A DNA stretch of 37,898 bases from Bacillota bacterium (lineage in GTDB: Bacteria > Bacillota > Dethiobacteria > Dethiobacterales > Dethiobacteraceae), in assembly GCA_012522335.1 (NCBI GenBank), contig JAAYKP010000093.1, forward strand, positions 1 to 37,898, in the 5' to 3' direction. The notes beneath the pieces are model-generated. The model was not told where the DNA came from. It saw only the letters and a program-made list of their open reading frames with translations, and did no database searches. The translations under genes were made by a program, and so were the position numbers. Of the stretch, positions 1 to 8,252 are shown one piece after another. Each line of letters opens with the position of its first letter. Position 1 is the stretch's first letter.

Positions 1-1148
1 CCGTTCAAGGTGTGGACAAATTCAGCTTTACCACCCTGCTCACGACGAAAACGAATACCGGCACGCCGCGCCTGGAAATCACCAAAGTTGCTGCAGGATG
101 AAATCTCACGGTAGGTATTATAGGAGGGAAGCCAGACTTCCAGGTCATATTTCTTTGCGGCCGCAAATCCTAAATCAGCCGTACACATGAGGACAGTCCG
201 GTAAGGCAGGCCCAAACGCTTCAGCACTTCTTCCGCATTTAATGTTAGCTTCTCCAATTCGTCCATCGAGTCTTCAGGCCGGACAAATTTTACTAATTCT
301 ACTTTGTTAAATTGATGCTGTCGGATTAAGCCGCGGGTGTCACGGCCATGGGCACCGGCTTCGGCGCGAAAGCAGGCGCTGTAAGCGACATAATAAAGCG
401 GCAGCTCTTCTGCTGACAAAATTTCTTCACGATGCAGATTAGTCACAGGCACTTCGGCAGTAGGAATTAAAAAGTAGTCAGTCTCGGCCACCCGGAAAAC
501 ATCTTCTTCAAATTTAGGCAGCTGGCCTGTACCGACCATACTGTGGCGGTGTACCATAAAGGGCGGAAATATTTCCGTATAACCGTGTTCTGTTGTATGC
601 AGATCCAGCATAAAGTTAATCAAAGCGCGTTCTAACTGTGCTCCCCAGCCCTTGTAAAAAGCAAAACGGGCTCCCGTCACTTTACCGGCACGCTCAAAAT
701 CAATAATATCTAAATTGGTGGCGATATCCCAATGGGGCTTTGGCGTAAAGTTAAACTGCGGTGGCTCGCCGACGTAGCGGACCGGCACATTATCATCTTC
801 ACTCTCGCCTACAGGCACAGATTCATCAGGGATGTTAGGCAGCGTTAACAGGATTTCCTGTAATGCTTGCTCCACTTCTCTTGTTTGTTGGTCCAATGTT
901 TTAATTTGCTGTGAAACGGCACGCATTTCTGCGATGACCGCACCGGCATCTTCTTTAGCCTTTTTCATGCGTGCTACTTCCGCCGAAACAATGTTGCGTT
1001 TATTTTTAAGCTGTTCCACTTCCCGCAGCAGATCACGCCGTCTGGTATCCAGTTCACTAAAACGGTCTACAGCTGCTGTTTCCCCCTTATCCTGCAGCGC
1101 TTTGCGCACCACATCCAAATTATCGCGCACAAATTTTAAATCTAGCAT
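1..1148 (-). CDS. serS: Seryl-tRNA synthetase, C-terminus cut by window edge
   Basis: Charges tRNA-Ser with serine in the cytoplasm. The reading frame is open from the ATG at 1148 to the window edge, giving about 382 residues of an expected 425 or so, so the last part of the catalytic domain is missing. The N-terminus ([10 protein letters not shown]) and the following charged stretch of about 100 residues form the long antiparallel coiled-coil arm that grips tRNA-Ser. The class II core follows, with motif 2 seen as [20 protein letters not shown]. The start is preceded by GGGAGG. The gene is expressed behind a serine T-box leader at 1188-1424, so it should be induced when uncharged tRNA-Ser accumulates. 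Confidence 0.97.
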   Translation of the reverse strand, partial: MLDLKFVRDNLDVVRKALQDKGETAAVDRFSELDTRRRDLLREVEQLKNKRNIVSAEVARMKKAKEDAGAVIAEMRAVSQQIKTLDQQTREVEQALQEILLTLPNIPDESVPVGESEDDNVPVRYVGEPPQFNFTPKPHWDIATNLDIIDFERAGKVTGARFAFYKGWGAQLERALINFMLDLHTTEHGYTEIFPPFMVHRHSMVGTGQLPKFEEDVFRVAETDYFLIPTAEVPVTNLHREEILSAEELPLYYVAYSACFRAEAGAHGRDTRGLIRQHQFNKVELVKFVRPEDSMDELEKLTLNAEEVLKRLGLPYRTVLMCTADLGFAAAKKYDLEVWLPSYNTYREISSCSNFGDFQARRAGIRFRREQGGKAEFVHTLN

Positions 1149-1187
1149 TAACTCAGCCTCCCTCAATTACTGGTCTTTTTTTCTTGT

Positions 1188-1223
1188 AAAAAAAATAAAA
1201 CTCCTCCCGACAGGGACGAGTTT
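1188..1223 (-). terminator. Intrinsic terminator of the serS T-box
   Basis: On the minus strand, AAACTCGTCCC and GGGAGGAGTTT form a stem around a TGTC loop, followed by a long U-run. It lies directly after the T-box core, so it is the regulated attenuator of serS. Confidence 0.88.
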
Positions 1224-1424
1224 TGCTTCGCGGTACCACCCTGGTTGACCAATCATTGGCCCCCTCAACTGCGTAACGTGCAGGACGGAACAGACTACTC
1301 TGCTTTCGCCTGTTCACCTCCAGGCCGGAATTCACCTGCCGTCTTACCGGTTCACAGCACCACCGGCTCTCTGCAAAGAACGGAAAGGCTACTTTTGCCC
1401 TTCTTTGGTTTTACTCCTTTAGTA
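1188..1424 (-). promoter_or_regulatory. T-box leader of serS, UCC (serine) specifier
   Basis: The minus strand carries the T-box core AGGGTGGTACCGCG (1229-1242), which pairs with the acceptor end of uncharged tRNA. Upstream is a Stem I with the conserved AGAGAGCCGGTGG-type arm near 1350-1380 and a specifier loop reading GGTGAATTCCGGCC. Aligned with other T-boxes, the specifier is UCC, a serine codon, which matches the gene downstream. A terminator (1188-1223) sits between the T-box core and serS. Uncharged tRNA-Ser is expected to stabilise the antiterminator and switch serS on. Confidence 0.93.
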
Positions 1425-1429
1425 CTCAT

Positions 1430-1458
1430 AGTATACCCTTATCAATATAATAATGCAA
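1430..1458 (-). promoter_or_regulatory. SigA-type promoter for the serS T-box transcript
   Basis: TTGCAT (-35, 1453-1458) and TATACT (-10, 1430-1435) on the minus strand are 17 bases apart. Predicted transcription starts just before the T-box Stem I. Confidence 0.65.
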
Positions 1459-1511
1459 GCAATTTTCCGTGGTGTGACATACTAAAAATGCTATCTTCCA
1501 CTAATAAATAG

Positions 1512-1520
1512 TGATATAAT
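1512..1520 (+). promoter_or_regulatory. Extended -10 promoter for the GDT1-family gene
   Basis: TGATATAAT gives a TGnTATAAT extended -10 element; no good -35 is seen. It lies about 30 bases before the GTG start at 1550 and is divergent from the serS promoter. Confidence 0.5.
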
Positions 1521-1549
1521 TCACTTTGGGATGAGATTTAAAATAGGAT

Positions 1550-2122
1550 GTGAAAAATTTGCAGGCCTTTTTGATTGCCTTTGCCGCAACTTTATTTGCT
1601 GAGATGGGAGACAAAACACAATTAGTGACATTGACATTAGCTACACGTCATCCCCCTTTACGTGTACTGGCCGGATCATTAAGTGCCCTGGCGGCCATCA
1701 CCGGATTAGCTGTTTTATTGGGAGAATATTTGGCCCAGCTCTTTCCGCAAAAGTGGACAATGCTGGCCAGCGGTCTGTTCTTTATTGTAGTCGGCATCTT
1801 TTTGCTGCTGCAAAGGGAAGAAGCTGAGAATACTGAAGTCAGCAATACCGGACGCGGCATTGCTTTACAGACCTTTCTGATGGTTTTTTTGGCCGAATTG
1901 GGTGACAAAACACAACTAACAGCCATTGCGCTGACAGCCGCTTACAGCTCACCCACCGCCGTCTTCCTGGGAGCCATGGCAGGGCAGACAGTAAACCATA
2001 GTCTGGCGGCCTATCTTGGCGCGCGCTTTCTCTCCCGCCTGCCTGACCGCGCCATTAAAGTAGGCAGCGCCCTGCTCTTTATTCTTTTCGGTGCTATCTT
2101 TTTATACACTGCTTTACGCTAG
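1550..2122 (+). CDS. GDT1/TMEM165 (UPF0016) family cation transporter
   Basis: A 190-residue integral membrane protein with two homologous halves, each carrying the family signature: EMGDKTQL near residue 18 and ELGDKTQL near residue 116. The family consists of six-helix transporters, with manganese or calcium export shown for several members; the acidic Glu and Asp in each signature are thought to bind the cation. Manganese export is therefore the likely role here, but the substrate cannot be read from sequence. The start is uncertain: GTG at 1550 or TTG at 1559, with only a weak AGGA upstream. It is the only clear plus-strand gene left of the origin, so it is transcribed head-on to replication. 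No manganese (yybP-ykoY) riboswitch is visible in the short leader. Confidence 0.9.
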   Translation: MKNLQAFLIAFAATLFAEMGDKTQLVTLTLATRHPPLRVLAGSLSALAAITGLAVLLGEYLAQLFPQKWTMLASGLFFIVVGIFLLLQREEAENTEVSNTGRGIALQTFLMVFLAELGDKTQLTAIALTAAYSSPTAVFLGAMAGQTVNHSLAAYLGARFLSRLPDRAIKVGSALLFILFGAIFLYTALR

Positions 2123-2131
2123 TTTAAATTC

Positions 2132-2163
2132 AAAAAAAACTCAACCTTTGGTTGAGTTTTTTG
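2132..2163. terminator. Bidirectional terminator between convergent genes
   Basis: AAAACTCAACC-TTT-GGTTGAGTTTT is a near-perfect palindrome with A-runs on one side and T-runs on the other. It can end both the plus-strand GDT1-family transcript and the minus-strand argS transcript. Confidence 0.88.
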
Positions 2164-2171
2164 CTGCATAG

Positions 2172-3866
2172 CTACATTTCTTCGGGAGCCGCAATACCTA
2201 ATAAATACAAGCCGTTAACTAATACCTGCCGTACGGCATCAATCAAAGCCAAACGGGCATTGCGCAGCGGTCCTTCTGCCGTTAAAACCGGACATTGATG
2301 GTAAAAACGGTTAAATTCTGCTGCCAGGTCAACAACATAACGGGCCATAACAGAAGGCTTATAAGTAGTGGCTGCACGTTTGATTGTATCGGCAAAACGT
2401 GCCAGCATCCCAACTACTGCCTGCTCTTCATCTGTCGTCAGCAAGGAAGCATCATAATCGCCCGGCCAGTCTGCCGCTTTACGCAGTATACTGCAGATAC
2501 GGGCATGGGCATATTGCACATAGGGAGCAGTTTCACCGCTGAAATCCAGTACTTTATCCCAATCAAACTCGATATTTTTAATGCGATCATTACTTAAGTC
2601 CCCGAAGATGACGGCACCGATGCCAACCTGACGCGCAACTTCCCCTTTATTGACCAGGCCGGGGTTTTTCTCCTCAATAATCTTTGCTGCTAATTCAGTG
2701 GCTCGCTGCAGTACATCTTCCAGAAAAATCAATGTGCCTTGGCGGGTTGACATTTTCCCATCCTTATAACGAATTAAACCAAAAGGAACATGCACACACT
2801 TGTCAGCCCACGCGTAACCCATTTTCCGCAGCACAGCAAAGAGCTGCCGGAAATGGAGCGCCTGGTCTGCACCAACGACATAGAGCATCTGGGCGAAATT
2901 ATATTTTTGCTGACGATAAATGGCGGCACAAAGGTCACGGGTAGCATATAAAGTAGCACCATCCTGCTTGCGCAGCAGACAAGGCGGCATACCTTCCTCA
3001 CTTAAATCTACCACTAAGGCACCCTCTGATTCACTGGCTAAATCTTTTTCTGCCACTAAAGCAATCGTCTCATCCAGCATTTCATTGTAGAAACTTTCAC
3101 CGGAGTACGAATCAAACTCCACATCAAGAATCTGATAAATACGTTTAAATTCAGTTAAGCTTAAGGAGCGAAAGCGCTGCCATAACTCCCGTGCCTGCTG
3201 ATCACCGTCTTCCAGCTTCTTAAACCAACTGCGTGCTTCCTCATCTAACTGTGGATCAAGTTCAGCTTCTTGGTGAAAACGTACATATAATTCATATAAA
3301 TAATTAATCGGATCGGTCTGCAGCCGCTCTTCATTGCCCCATTTTAAATAGGCGACAATCAGTTTGCCGAACTGTGTGCCCCAATCGCCAAGGTGGTTAA
3401 TACCAATACAGCGGTAACCTAAGGCTTCGTACAAACGATATAAAGAGTGGCCGATTACCGTGGAACGTAAATGTCCCACGCCGAAGGGCTTGGCTATATT
3501 GGGCGCGGAAAAATCTATGACAATATTTTGACCTGCACCTATTTGCTGCTGTCCATATGCCCCTTTTTCCGACAGTACCTTCTCCACCGTTAACCGCGCT
3601 AACATTTTCCGGTTACAGTAAAAGTTTATATAGGGGCCCTTAGCTTCCACCCGCTCAAACAGTTCACTGCCGGCTAGTGATGCCACCAGCTCAGCGGCTA
3701 TTTTAGGCGGTGCCTGCCGCTTTTCCTTGGCTAATTTAAAACAAGGAAAGGCAAAATCCCCCAGGGCAGGGTTGGGCGGTGTTTCTAAATCTTCACTGAT
3801 TTGCTGCTCTTCCAGTGGAACATGGGGTAATAATAAACGAATAACTTCTTCCCGAAACGTCTGCAT
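2172..3866 (-). CDS. argS: Arginyl-tRNA synthetase
   Basis: Class I synthetase that charges tRNA-Arg. With the ATG at 3866 the protein has 564 residues, normal for the family. This start is chosen over upstream in-frame starts because AAAGAGG lies nine bases before it and the -10 of the promoter lies just upstream. The HIGH-equivalent motif reads FGVGHLRST after SAPNIAKP; a Gly in the first position is, from memory, common in Firmicute ArgRS. The KMSKS equivalent is KMSTR in DGKMSTRQG. The C-terminus has the all-helical anticodon-binding DALR domain and ends in LYLLGIAAPEEM. It is a single-gene transcript between a promoter at 3901-3929 and the terminator at 2132-2163. Confidence 0.97.
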   Translation of the reverse strand: MQTFREEVIRLLLPHVPLEEQQISEDLETPPNPALGDFAFPCFKLAKEKRQAPPKIAAELVASLAGSELFERVEAKGPYINFYCNRKMLARLTVEKVLSEKGAYGQQQIGAGQNIVIDFSAPNIAKPFGVGHLRSTVIGHSLYRLYEALGYRCIGINHLGDWGTQFGKLIVAYLKWGNEERLQTDPINYLYELYVRFHQEAELDPQLDEEARSWFKKLEDGDQQARELWQRFRSLSLTEFKRIYQILDVEFDSYSGESFYNEMLDETIALVAEKDLASESEGALVVDLSEEGMPPCLLRKQDGATLYATRDLCAAIYRQQKYNFAQMLYVVGADQALHFRQLFAVLRKMGYAWADKCVHVPFGLIRYKDGKMSTRQGTLIFLEDVLQRATELAAKIIEEKNPGLVNKGEVARQVGIGAVIFGDLSNDRIKNIEFDWDKVLDFSGETAPYVQYAHARICSILRKAADWPGDYDASLLTTDEEQAVVGMLARFADTIKRAATTYKPSVMARYVVDLAAEFNRFYHQCPVLTAEGPLRNARLALIDAVRQVLVNGLYLLGIAAPEEM

Positions 3867-3900
3867 CAAACAAGAACCTCTTTCTGCAATTATTGACATT

Positions 3901-3929
3901 ATTATATCCAAATACAGGGCACTCTGCAA
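3901..3929 (-). promoter_or_regulatory. SigA-type promoter for argS
   Basis: TTGCAG (3924-3929) and a perfect TATAAT (3901-3906) on the minus strand are separated by 17 bases, about 35 bases before the argS start codon. Confidence 0.7.
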
Positions 3930-3941
3930 GCAAGCCTTTGC

Positions 3942-3990
3942 TGATAAAAATCAAAGCGGCGCAGTACTTAAATTAAGCTGCGCCGCCTTT
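3942..3990 (-). terminator. Terminator downstream of the GerMN lipoprotein gene
   Basis: On the minus strand, AAGGCGGCGCAG and CTGCGCCGCTTT form a strong GC-rich stem with one bulged base, followed by GATTTTTATC. Confidence 0.8.
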
Positions 3991-3997
3991 CTGTCGT

Positions 3998-6049
3998 TTA
4001 GTTTTCCATATTGACATAGTAAGGACGGATAACCTTAACCTCCCAGGGCAAATAATGTTCCGCCTGTTTTGGTTTCGTTCCGTTGACAGTTATCTTGACG
4101 TTAGCATATGGTAAATTCTCTGCCAATGATAAAGCTAAGGCGTCACGGAGCATGGCTGCCCGGGCTGCTGCGGCAATTGATTGCGATATTATATCATTCA
4201 GTGAATTCGTCATATCAACGTAGATCACATTGTCAACAATCCTAACTGAGCGTAGGGTCAGCACTGTACCAAAAACCTCTGCATAACCTTTCAGGACGGC
4301 CTGCGCCACAGCCTCAGCCAAGTCATGCTCTTTCAGCGGCGCCATCTCTATGGCCTCAGGCCGCAGGTAATATTTACTTCCGGAGGCGCTGGGTAAAAAG
4401 AGCAGCCTTTCACCGCTTTTTTTAGTAAAGGGTTGGGGTGGAAACGGCTCGGTAATGTCGAGGCCTTCCTGCCCGAAAGAACCTCTCGCTTCTCCGGCGA
4501 TCGTAAATTGTATCTGTTCCACCGAGGGGATACTGCTGACAGTAAGAAGTAATGACTTTAAGACACCGGTTAAAAATGTACTGCCTGACATTTGGTTTAA
4601 CTGTTCTGATAAAGCTACTTCTACAATCCCATTGTCTACTTCTACCTTCACCTCTGTGTCTTTCGGGATCGTACGCAGCAAATCACTGCCCTGTGCCGGT
4701 CCGCGGATCAATTCTTGGATGCTGTCCCGTAACAGCGAATGGGAGCCCTTGACAGTACGCGTAACAGGAATTAAATACTGTGCCTGTAGATCATAAAAGA
4801 AAAGCGTTACATTGTTCTCCCCTTCCTGACGGCCAAAAATGACAGGTTGGTAATAATCAGTCAGCTTCTGCCCTTTAGCGGAGTTCACCGTCTCCGCTTT
4901 CTCATAGACATCTAAAAAATAAATGTTCCCATCATAGAGACCGATGACCAACGTACCTGACTTGGCAGCAAAGGCCATTTTTTGTGCCCTGCCGGTTACG
5001 TCTAAAATATTAATTACTTGTCCCTGCTGGTCGTAAACTGTAATTTTCGTCACATCCTCCTGGAATTGTCCCCAAGAGGCCACAATGATCCGACTGCCAT
5101 CGGCGGACACCAAAACATCCGCACCGACGGGCAGTGCTTTTTGCCACAGCTTTTCTCCTGCCATGTTTAAATAATGCAGATCCTGATGCTGTGTTGCCGG
5201 GTCAGTAATAATCACGCCAACATAGAGACCATTGTCCGCGACCTGCACTTGAGCGACTTCGCCGACCACTCTATACTCCCATATTTCTTCTGCATTATGG
5301 TCAATCCGGGATATATCGGCCGTAGAAGCGCTGATGATGTTCTGACCGCTGCTGTCAATACTAATATCCGTTCCTTTCTGCAGCTGCCACAGCAGTTCAC
5401 CTGCCGCGGAAAAAACACCAAAGTACGGAGTTTCATTTTCACGCCAATTGACAAAAATACGGTTATCCGTGGCTGTCACTTCTGTGGAAATAATAGTGCC
5501 CAGTTCTTGCTCCCACAGCACTTTGCAGCTCTTATCCAGCACTACCAGCCGATCCTGCTGCTCGCCGTCTGCATGCAGCACGGCAGCCATCAGGGAGCCA
5601 TCTTTGGCAACGGATAATTGTGTCAGCGGCGCATTAAACTGGCGGCTGGCCTTTTCTTTTTGATCGGGGCCCAGCAGCAGCAGCTGGCCGCCTTCAGTAG
5701 CCACAGCAATAAAACTGCCATCCGGTGCAATATAAGTCTGCAGCGGTATACTTGGCTGCTGCCGCTCCCAAACAGGCTTGCCGTTTTTTTGCAGCAGGTA
5801 TACCACTTTGGCCGCTGTACCGACAACAGTTAATGAGCCGTCTGCCGTAACAGAAATATCAGTAATCTGCACTTCACTGTTCTTAACATTAAATTGGCCG
5901 ACAGCAGGAGATTTTACTTCCTCTGCTCCGGCGACAATAGGATCGATGGGAGTCCCGCTGTTGGTAGCATATTGTGAAAAACAGCCTGTTAACAACAGTG
6001 CCAGCAGCACCATTGGCATAACTATGCTTGTTTTTGTGTATTTACCCAT
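3998..6049 (-). CDS. Lipoprotein with beta-propeller and two GerMN domains
   Basis: A predicted surface lipoprotein of 683 residues. Residues 1-23 form a lipoprotein signal with lipobox LLTGC (Cys23). Residues about 50-370 contain repeated GxxLW-type strands (NGKPVW, CKVLWEQ, GELLWQL, GEKLWQK), as in PQQ-like or WD-like propellers. Two GerMN domains follow, at about 410-510 (VTLFFYDLQAQYLIPVTRTV start) and 545-660 (RLLFLPSASGSKYYLR start). GerMN domains occur in the spore protein GerM and in LpqB-type lipoproteins, where propeller and GerMN are also combined. The start is ATG 6049, with GAGGTG seven bases before it. It lies 84 bases downstream of a histidine kinase gene but has its own promoter with direct repeats, so the neighbouring regulator may control it. 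Its function is unknown; a cell-envelope role is inference. Confidence 0.85.
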   Translation of the reverse strand: MGKYTKTSIVMPMVLLALLLTGCFSQYATNSGTPIDPIVAGAEEVKSPAVGQFNVKNSEVQITDISVTADGSLTVVGTAAKVVYLLQKNGKPVWERQQPSIPLQTYIAPDGSFIAVATEGGQLLLLGPDQKEKASRQFNAPLTQLSVAKDGSLMAAVLHADGEQQDRLVVLDKSCKVLWEQELGTIISTEVTATDNRIFVNWRENETPYFGVFSAAGELLWQLQKGTDISIDSSGQNIISASTADISRIDHNAEEIWEYRVVGEVAQVQVADNGLYVGVIITDPATQHQDLHYLNMAGEKLWQKALPVGADVLVSADGSRIIVASWGQFQEDVTKITVYDQQGQVINILDVTGRAQKMAFAAKSGTLVIGLYDGNIYFLDVYEKAETVNSAKGQKLTDYYQPVIFGRQEGENNVTLFFYDLQAQYLIPVTRTVKGSHSLLRDSIQELIRGPAQGSDLLRTIPKDTEVKVEVDNGIVEVALSEQLNQMSGSTFLTGVLKSLLLTVSSIPSVEQIQFTIAGEARGSFGQEGLDITEPFPPQPFTKKSGERLLFLPSASGSKYYLRPEAIEMAPLKEHDLAEAVAQAVLKGYAEVFGTVLTLRSVRIVDNVIYVDMTNSLNDIISQSIAAAARAAMLRDALALSLAENLPYANVKITVNGTKPKQAEHYLPWEVKVIRPYYVNMEN

Positions 6050-6080
6050 AATACACCTCAAATTGTAAGTCTGTAACTTC

Positions 6081-6133
6081 ATTATAACTGTAAATTACTG
6101 CTGTTTATTTAAGATTTCTTTAACTTTTGTTAA
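6081..6133 (-). promoter_or_regulatory. Promoter with PhoB/PhoP-like direct repeats
   Basis: On the minus strand TTAACA (6128-6133), TTAAAG (6118-6123) and TTAAAT (6107-6112) repeat at 10-11 base spacing. The last repeat overlaps the expected -35 position of a perfect TATAAT (6081-6086), and no consensus -35 is present. This is the layout of a promoter activated by an OmpR/PhoB-family regulator, and such a regulator is encoded immediately upstream. The repeats begin right after the kinase stop codon. Confidence 0.5.
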
Positions 6134-7561
6134 CTAAACCGGCGGCAGGGCAGCTTTAGGCAGTGTGACCACAAAGGTGGAACCGGTTCCCTGCAGTCCG
6201 CTTTCTACCCAAACCTGGCCGCCATGACGTTTAACTATCTCATAGACGATGGATAAACCTAAACCGGTACCGCCCTGCTCACGCGAGCGCGCCTTGTCCA
6301 CGCGATAGAAACGTTCAAATACTTTTTCGCGCTGTTCAGGTGGAATACCGATCCCTGTATCAGCAACGGTCAGCTTCAGCAAATCCGGCTCTTCACTCAG
6401 CTGTACCCAGATTTGACCGCCTGCCGGAGTATATTTAATCGCGTTATCAACCAAGTTAAAGACAATCTGTTTAATTTGGTGCAGCACGGCAAAGATCGGC
6501 GCAGCACTGGGCGGCAGTTCATAGCTAAAAGCAATATTCTTCGTCTGCGCTTTCTTTTCTAACATTTCCAGGGTTGTACGAATGGTAGGCACAATATCTG
6601 TCATCACCATGGTATCATCGGCCGCCACACGATCCAGCCTCGACAAGTCGAGCAATTCTTCAACTAAATGGATCAAGCGTCCTAACTCTTGGTCGATATC
6701 GGCTAAAAACTCTTCTTGTTCTGCCGGATCCAGATTATATTCACGCATTGATTTGATTAAAACATTTAACGAAGTCAGGGGGGTCCGCATTTCGTGCGAG
6801 GCATTGGCCACAAAGTCTTTTAACTGCCTGGTGGAAGCAGCTAACTGCTGGGCCATTTCGTTGAACTGCATTGTCAGGCGGCCAATTTCATCCTTAGTAG
6901 TCACCGGCACATGCTGGGCTAAATCACCCCGCTTCATCTGCTCGGCGGCTAAAGTTAAGGCTTTCACCGGTGAAGCCAGCTTTTGCGCAAAGTAACGGCC
7001 TAATAAGCTGGCCACAACTATGGCCAATAAGGTAGCGGCAATCAGGTAATTGCGGATATCCCTCTGCACCCCGTGAATATAAGCAAGGGAGGAAGCAGTA
7101 AAAACGGCACCGGTAACTTTACCTTCATACAGAACCGGCACCGCTACCTGCAGCACCCACTCACCGCTGGTCTCCGAATACTGCACACTCCAACTCTGCT
7201 CTTCTTCCTCTGCTAAAGCTGCGGCAATTTCCGGCCGCTCTAAATTCATGCCAACTAAACCGTCAACACGCTGACTATCCCCCAACACACGCTGCTTATG
7301 ATCTGTAATCAGGATACGGGCGCTGATTTGTCGGGAAAAATCAACAGCCACGTTTGATAAATCGGTAATATCCGGCGTGCTGGCCAATTTAGGGCCAACT
7401 ATGCCGCCAATTAAATTAGCGGCCCTGGTCATCGCTTCATATTGATAGGCAAAATAATACTGCTCTAATGTATTCAAAAGAAACAATGACGTTAACACCA
7501 ACACCACCACGATTAAAACAATATACGTGAAGGTTAGTTTGGTGTGAATACTATTAAGCAT
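6134..7561 (-). CDS. Membrane sensor histidine kinase
   Basis: A 475-residue kinase that senses an extracellular signal and phosphorylates the response regulator encoded before it. Two membrane helices (about 11-30 and 171-188) enclose an external domain of about 140 residues, probably PAS/Cache-like. A HAMP domain (190-242), a dimerisation domain with phospho-acceptor His256 in NASHEMRTPL, and an ATPase domain with the N box (NLVDNAIKYTP), DTGIGIP, FERFYRVD and GGTGLGLSIV follow. There is no cytoplasmic PAS domain between HAMP and His256, unlike Bacillus PhoR. The gene overlaps the regulator by 8 bases, so the two are translationally coupled. The stimulus cannot be told from sequence. Confidence 0.93.
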   Translation of the reverse strand: MLNSIHTKLTFTYIVLIVVVLVLTSLFLLNTLEQYYFAYQYEAMTRAANLIGGIVGPKLASTPDITDLSNVAVDFSRQISARILITDHKQRVLGDSQRVDGLVGMNLERPEIAAALAEEEEQSWSVQYSETSGEWVLQVAVPVLYEGKVTGAVFTASSLAYIHGVQRDIRNYLIAATLLAIVVASLLGRYFAQKLASPVKALTLAAEQMKRGDLAQHVPVTTKDEIGRLTMQFNEMAQQLAASTRQLKDFVANASHEMRTPLTSLNVLIKSMREYNLDPAEQEEFLADIDQELGRLIHLVEELLDLSRLDRVAADDTMVMTDIVPTIRTTLEMLEKKAQTKNIAFSYELPPSAAPIFAVLHQIKQIVFNLVDNAIKYTPAGGQIWVQLSEEPDLLKLTVADTGIGIPPEQREKVFERFYRVDKARSREQGGTGLGLSIVYEIVKRHGGQVWVESGLQGTGSTFVVTLPKAALPPV

Positions 7562-8252
7562 TTTTGCCCTCCCGGAACTTATAGCCTGCCCCCCACACCG
7601 TCAGGATCAGCTGTGGAGCAGCAGGATCCGGCTCTATTTTTTCACGCAGGTGACGAATATGCACATCTACTGTACGTGCATCACCGTAATAATCATATCC
7701 CCAAACATGCTCCAACAATTTTTCCCGGCTGAAGACACGGCCAGGATGGCTGGCCATCAGGCTGAGTAAAGCAAATTCTTTGCTGGTTAAATCAACTTCT
7801 TTGTCGCGCACACGCACTTTATGCTGGAAAAGATCAATTTCTAAATCCTGCAAACGGATAACTCGCATCCCGGCCGGATCTGCCGGTTGGGACCGGGCAC
7901 GGCGTAAAATAGCCTTAATACGCGCCACCAATTCCCGTGGATTAAAAGGTTTTGTCATATAATCATCGGCGCCAAGTTCCAAGCCTAGAATCTTATCAAT
8001 ATCATCGCTGCGTGCAGTTAACATAATTATGGGCACATCGCTGCTTTTTCGAATCTGGCGGCATACTTCAAAACCATCTACTTCCGGCAGCATTAAATCC
8101 AAAACGATTAAATCAGGTGTATGCTCCTGAAAAAGGCGCAGTGCTTCTGCACCGTCATATGCTACCAGCACTTCATTATGTTCTTTTTCCAGCGCGAATT
8201 TAAGTCCTTTAACAATAGTTTTTTCATCATCCACCACCAAGATTGTGGCCAT
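7554..8252 (-). CDS. OmpR/PhoB-family response regulator
   Basis: A 232-residue DNA-binding regulator. The receiver domain shows Asp8/Asp9, phospho-acceptor Asp52 in LIVLDLMLP, Thr79 and Lys101 in MTKPF. The C-terminal winged helix ends in the typical RTVDVHIRHLREKIEPDP and WGAGYKF segments. The start ATG is preceded by GGGAGGGG and abuts the stop codon of the upstream uracil-DNA glycosylase gene, so the three genes appear to form one operon. Its partner is the kinase at 6134-7561. A likely target is the lipoprotein promoter at 6081-6133, whose direct repeats suit a tandem winged-helix dimer. Confidence 0.94.
   Translation of the reverse strand: MATILVVDDEKTIVKGLKFALEKEHNEVLVAYDGAEALRLFQEHTPDLIVLDLMLPEVDGFEVCRQIRKSSDVPIIMLTARSDDIDKILGLELGADDYMTKPFNPRELVARIKAILRRARSQPADPAGMRVIRLQDLEIDLFQHKVRVRDKEVDLTSKEFALLSLMASHPGRVFSREKLLEHVWGYDYYGDARTVDVHIRHLREKIEPDPAAPQLILTVWGAGYKFREGKNA

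Noticed and set aside
832-1511. Open frames on both strands over the serS start and T-box
   Set aside because: They are antisense to serS or lie within the structured T-box leader; composition matches the shadow of the real gene.
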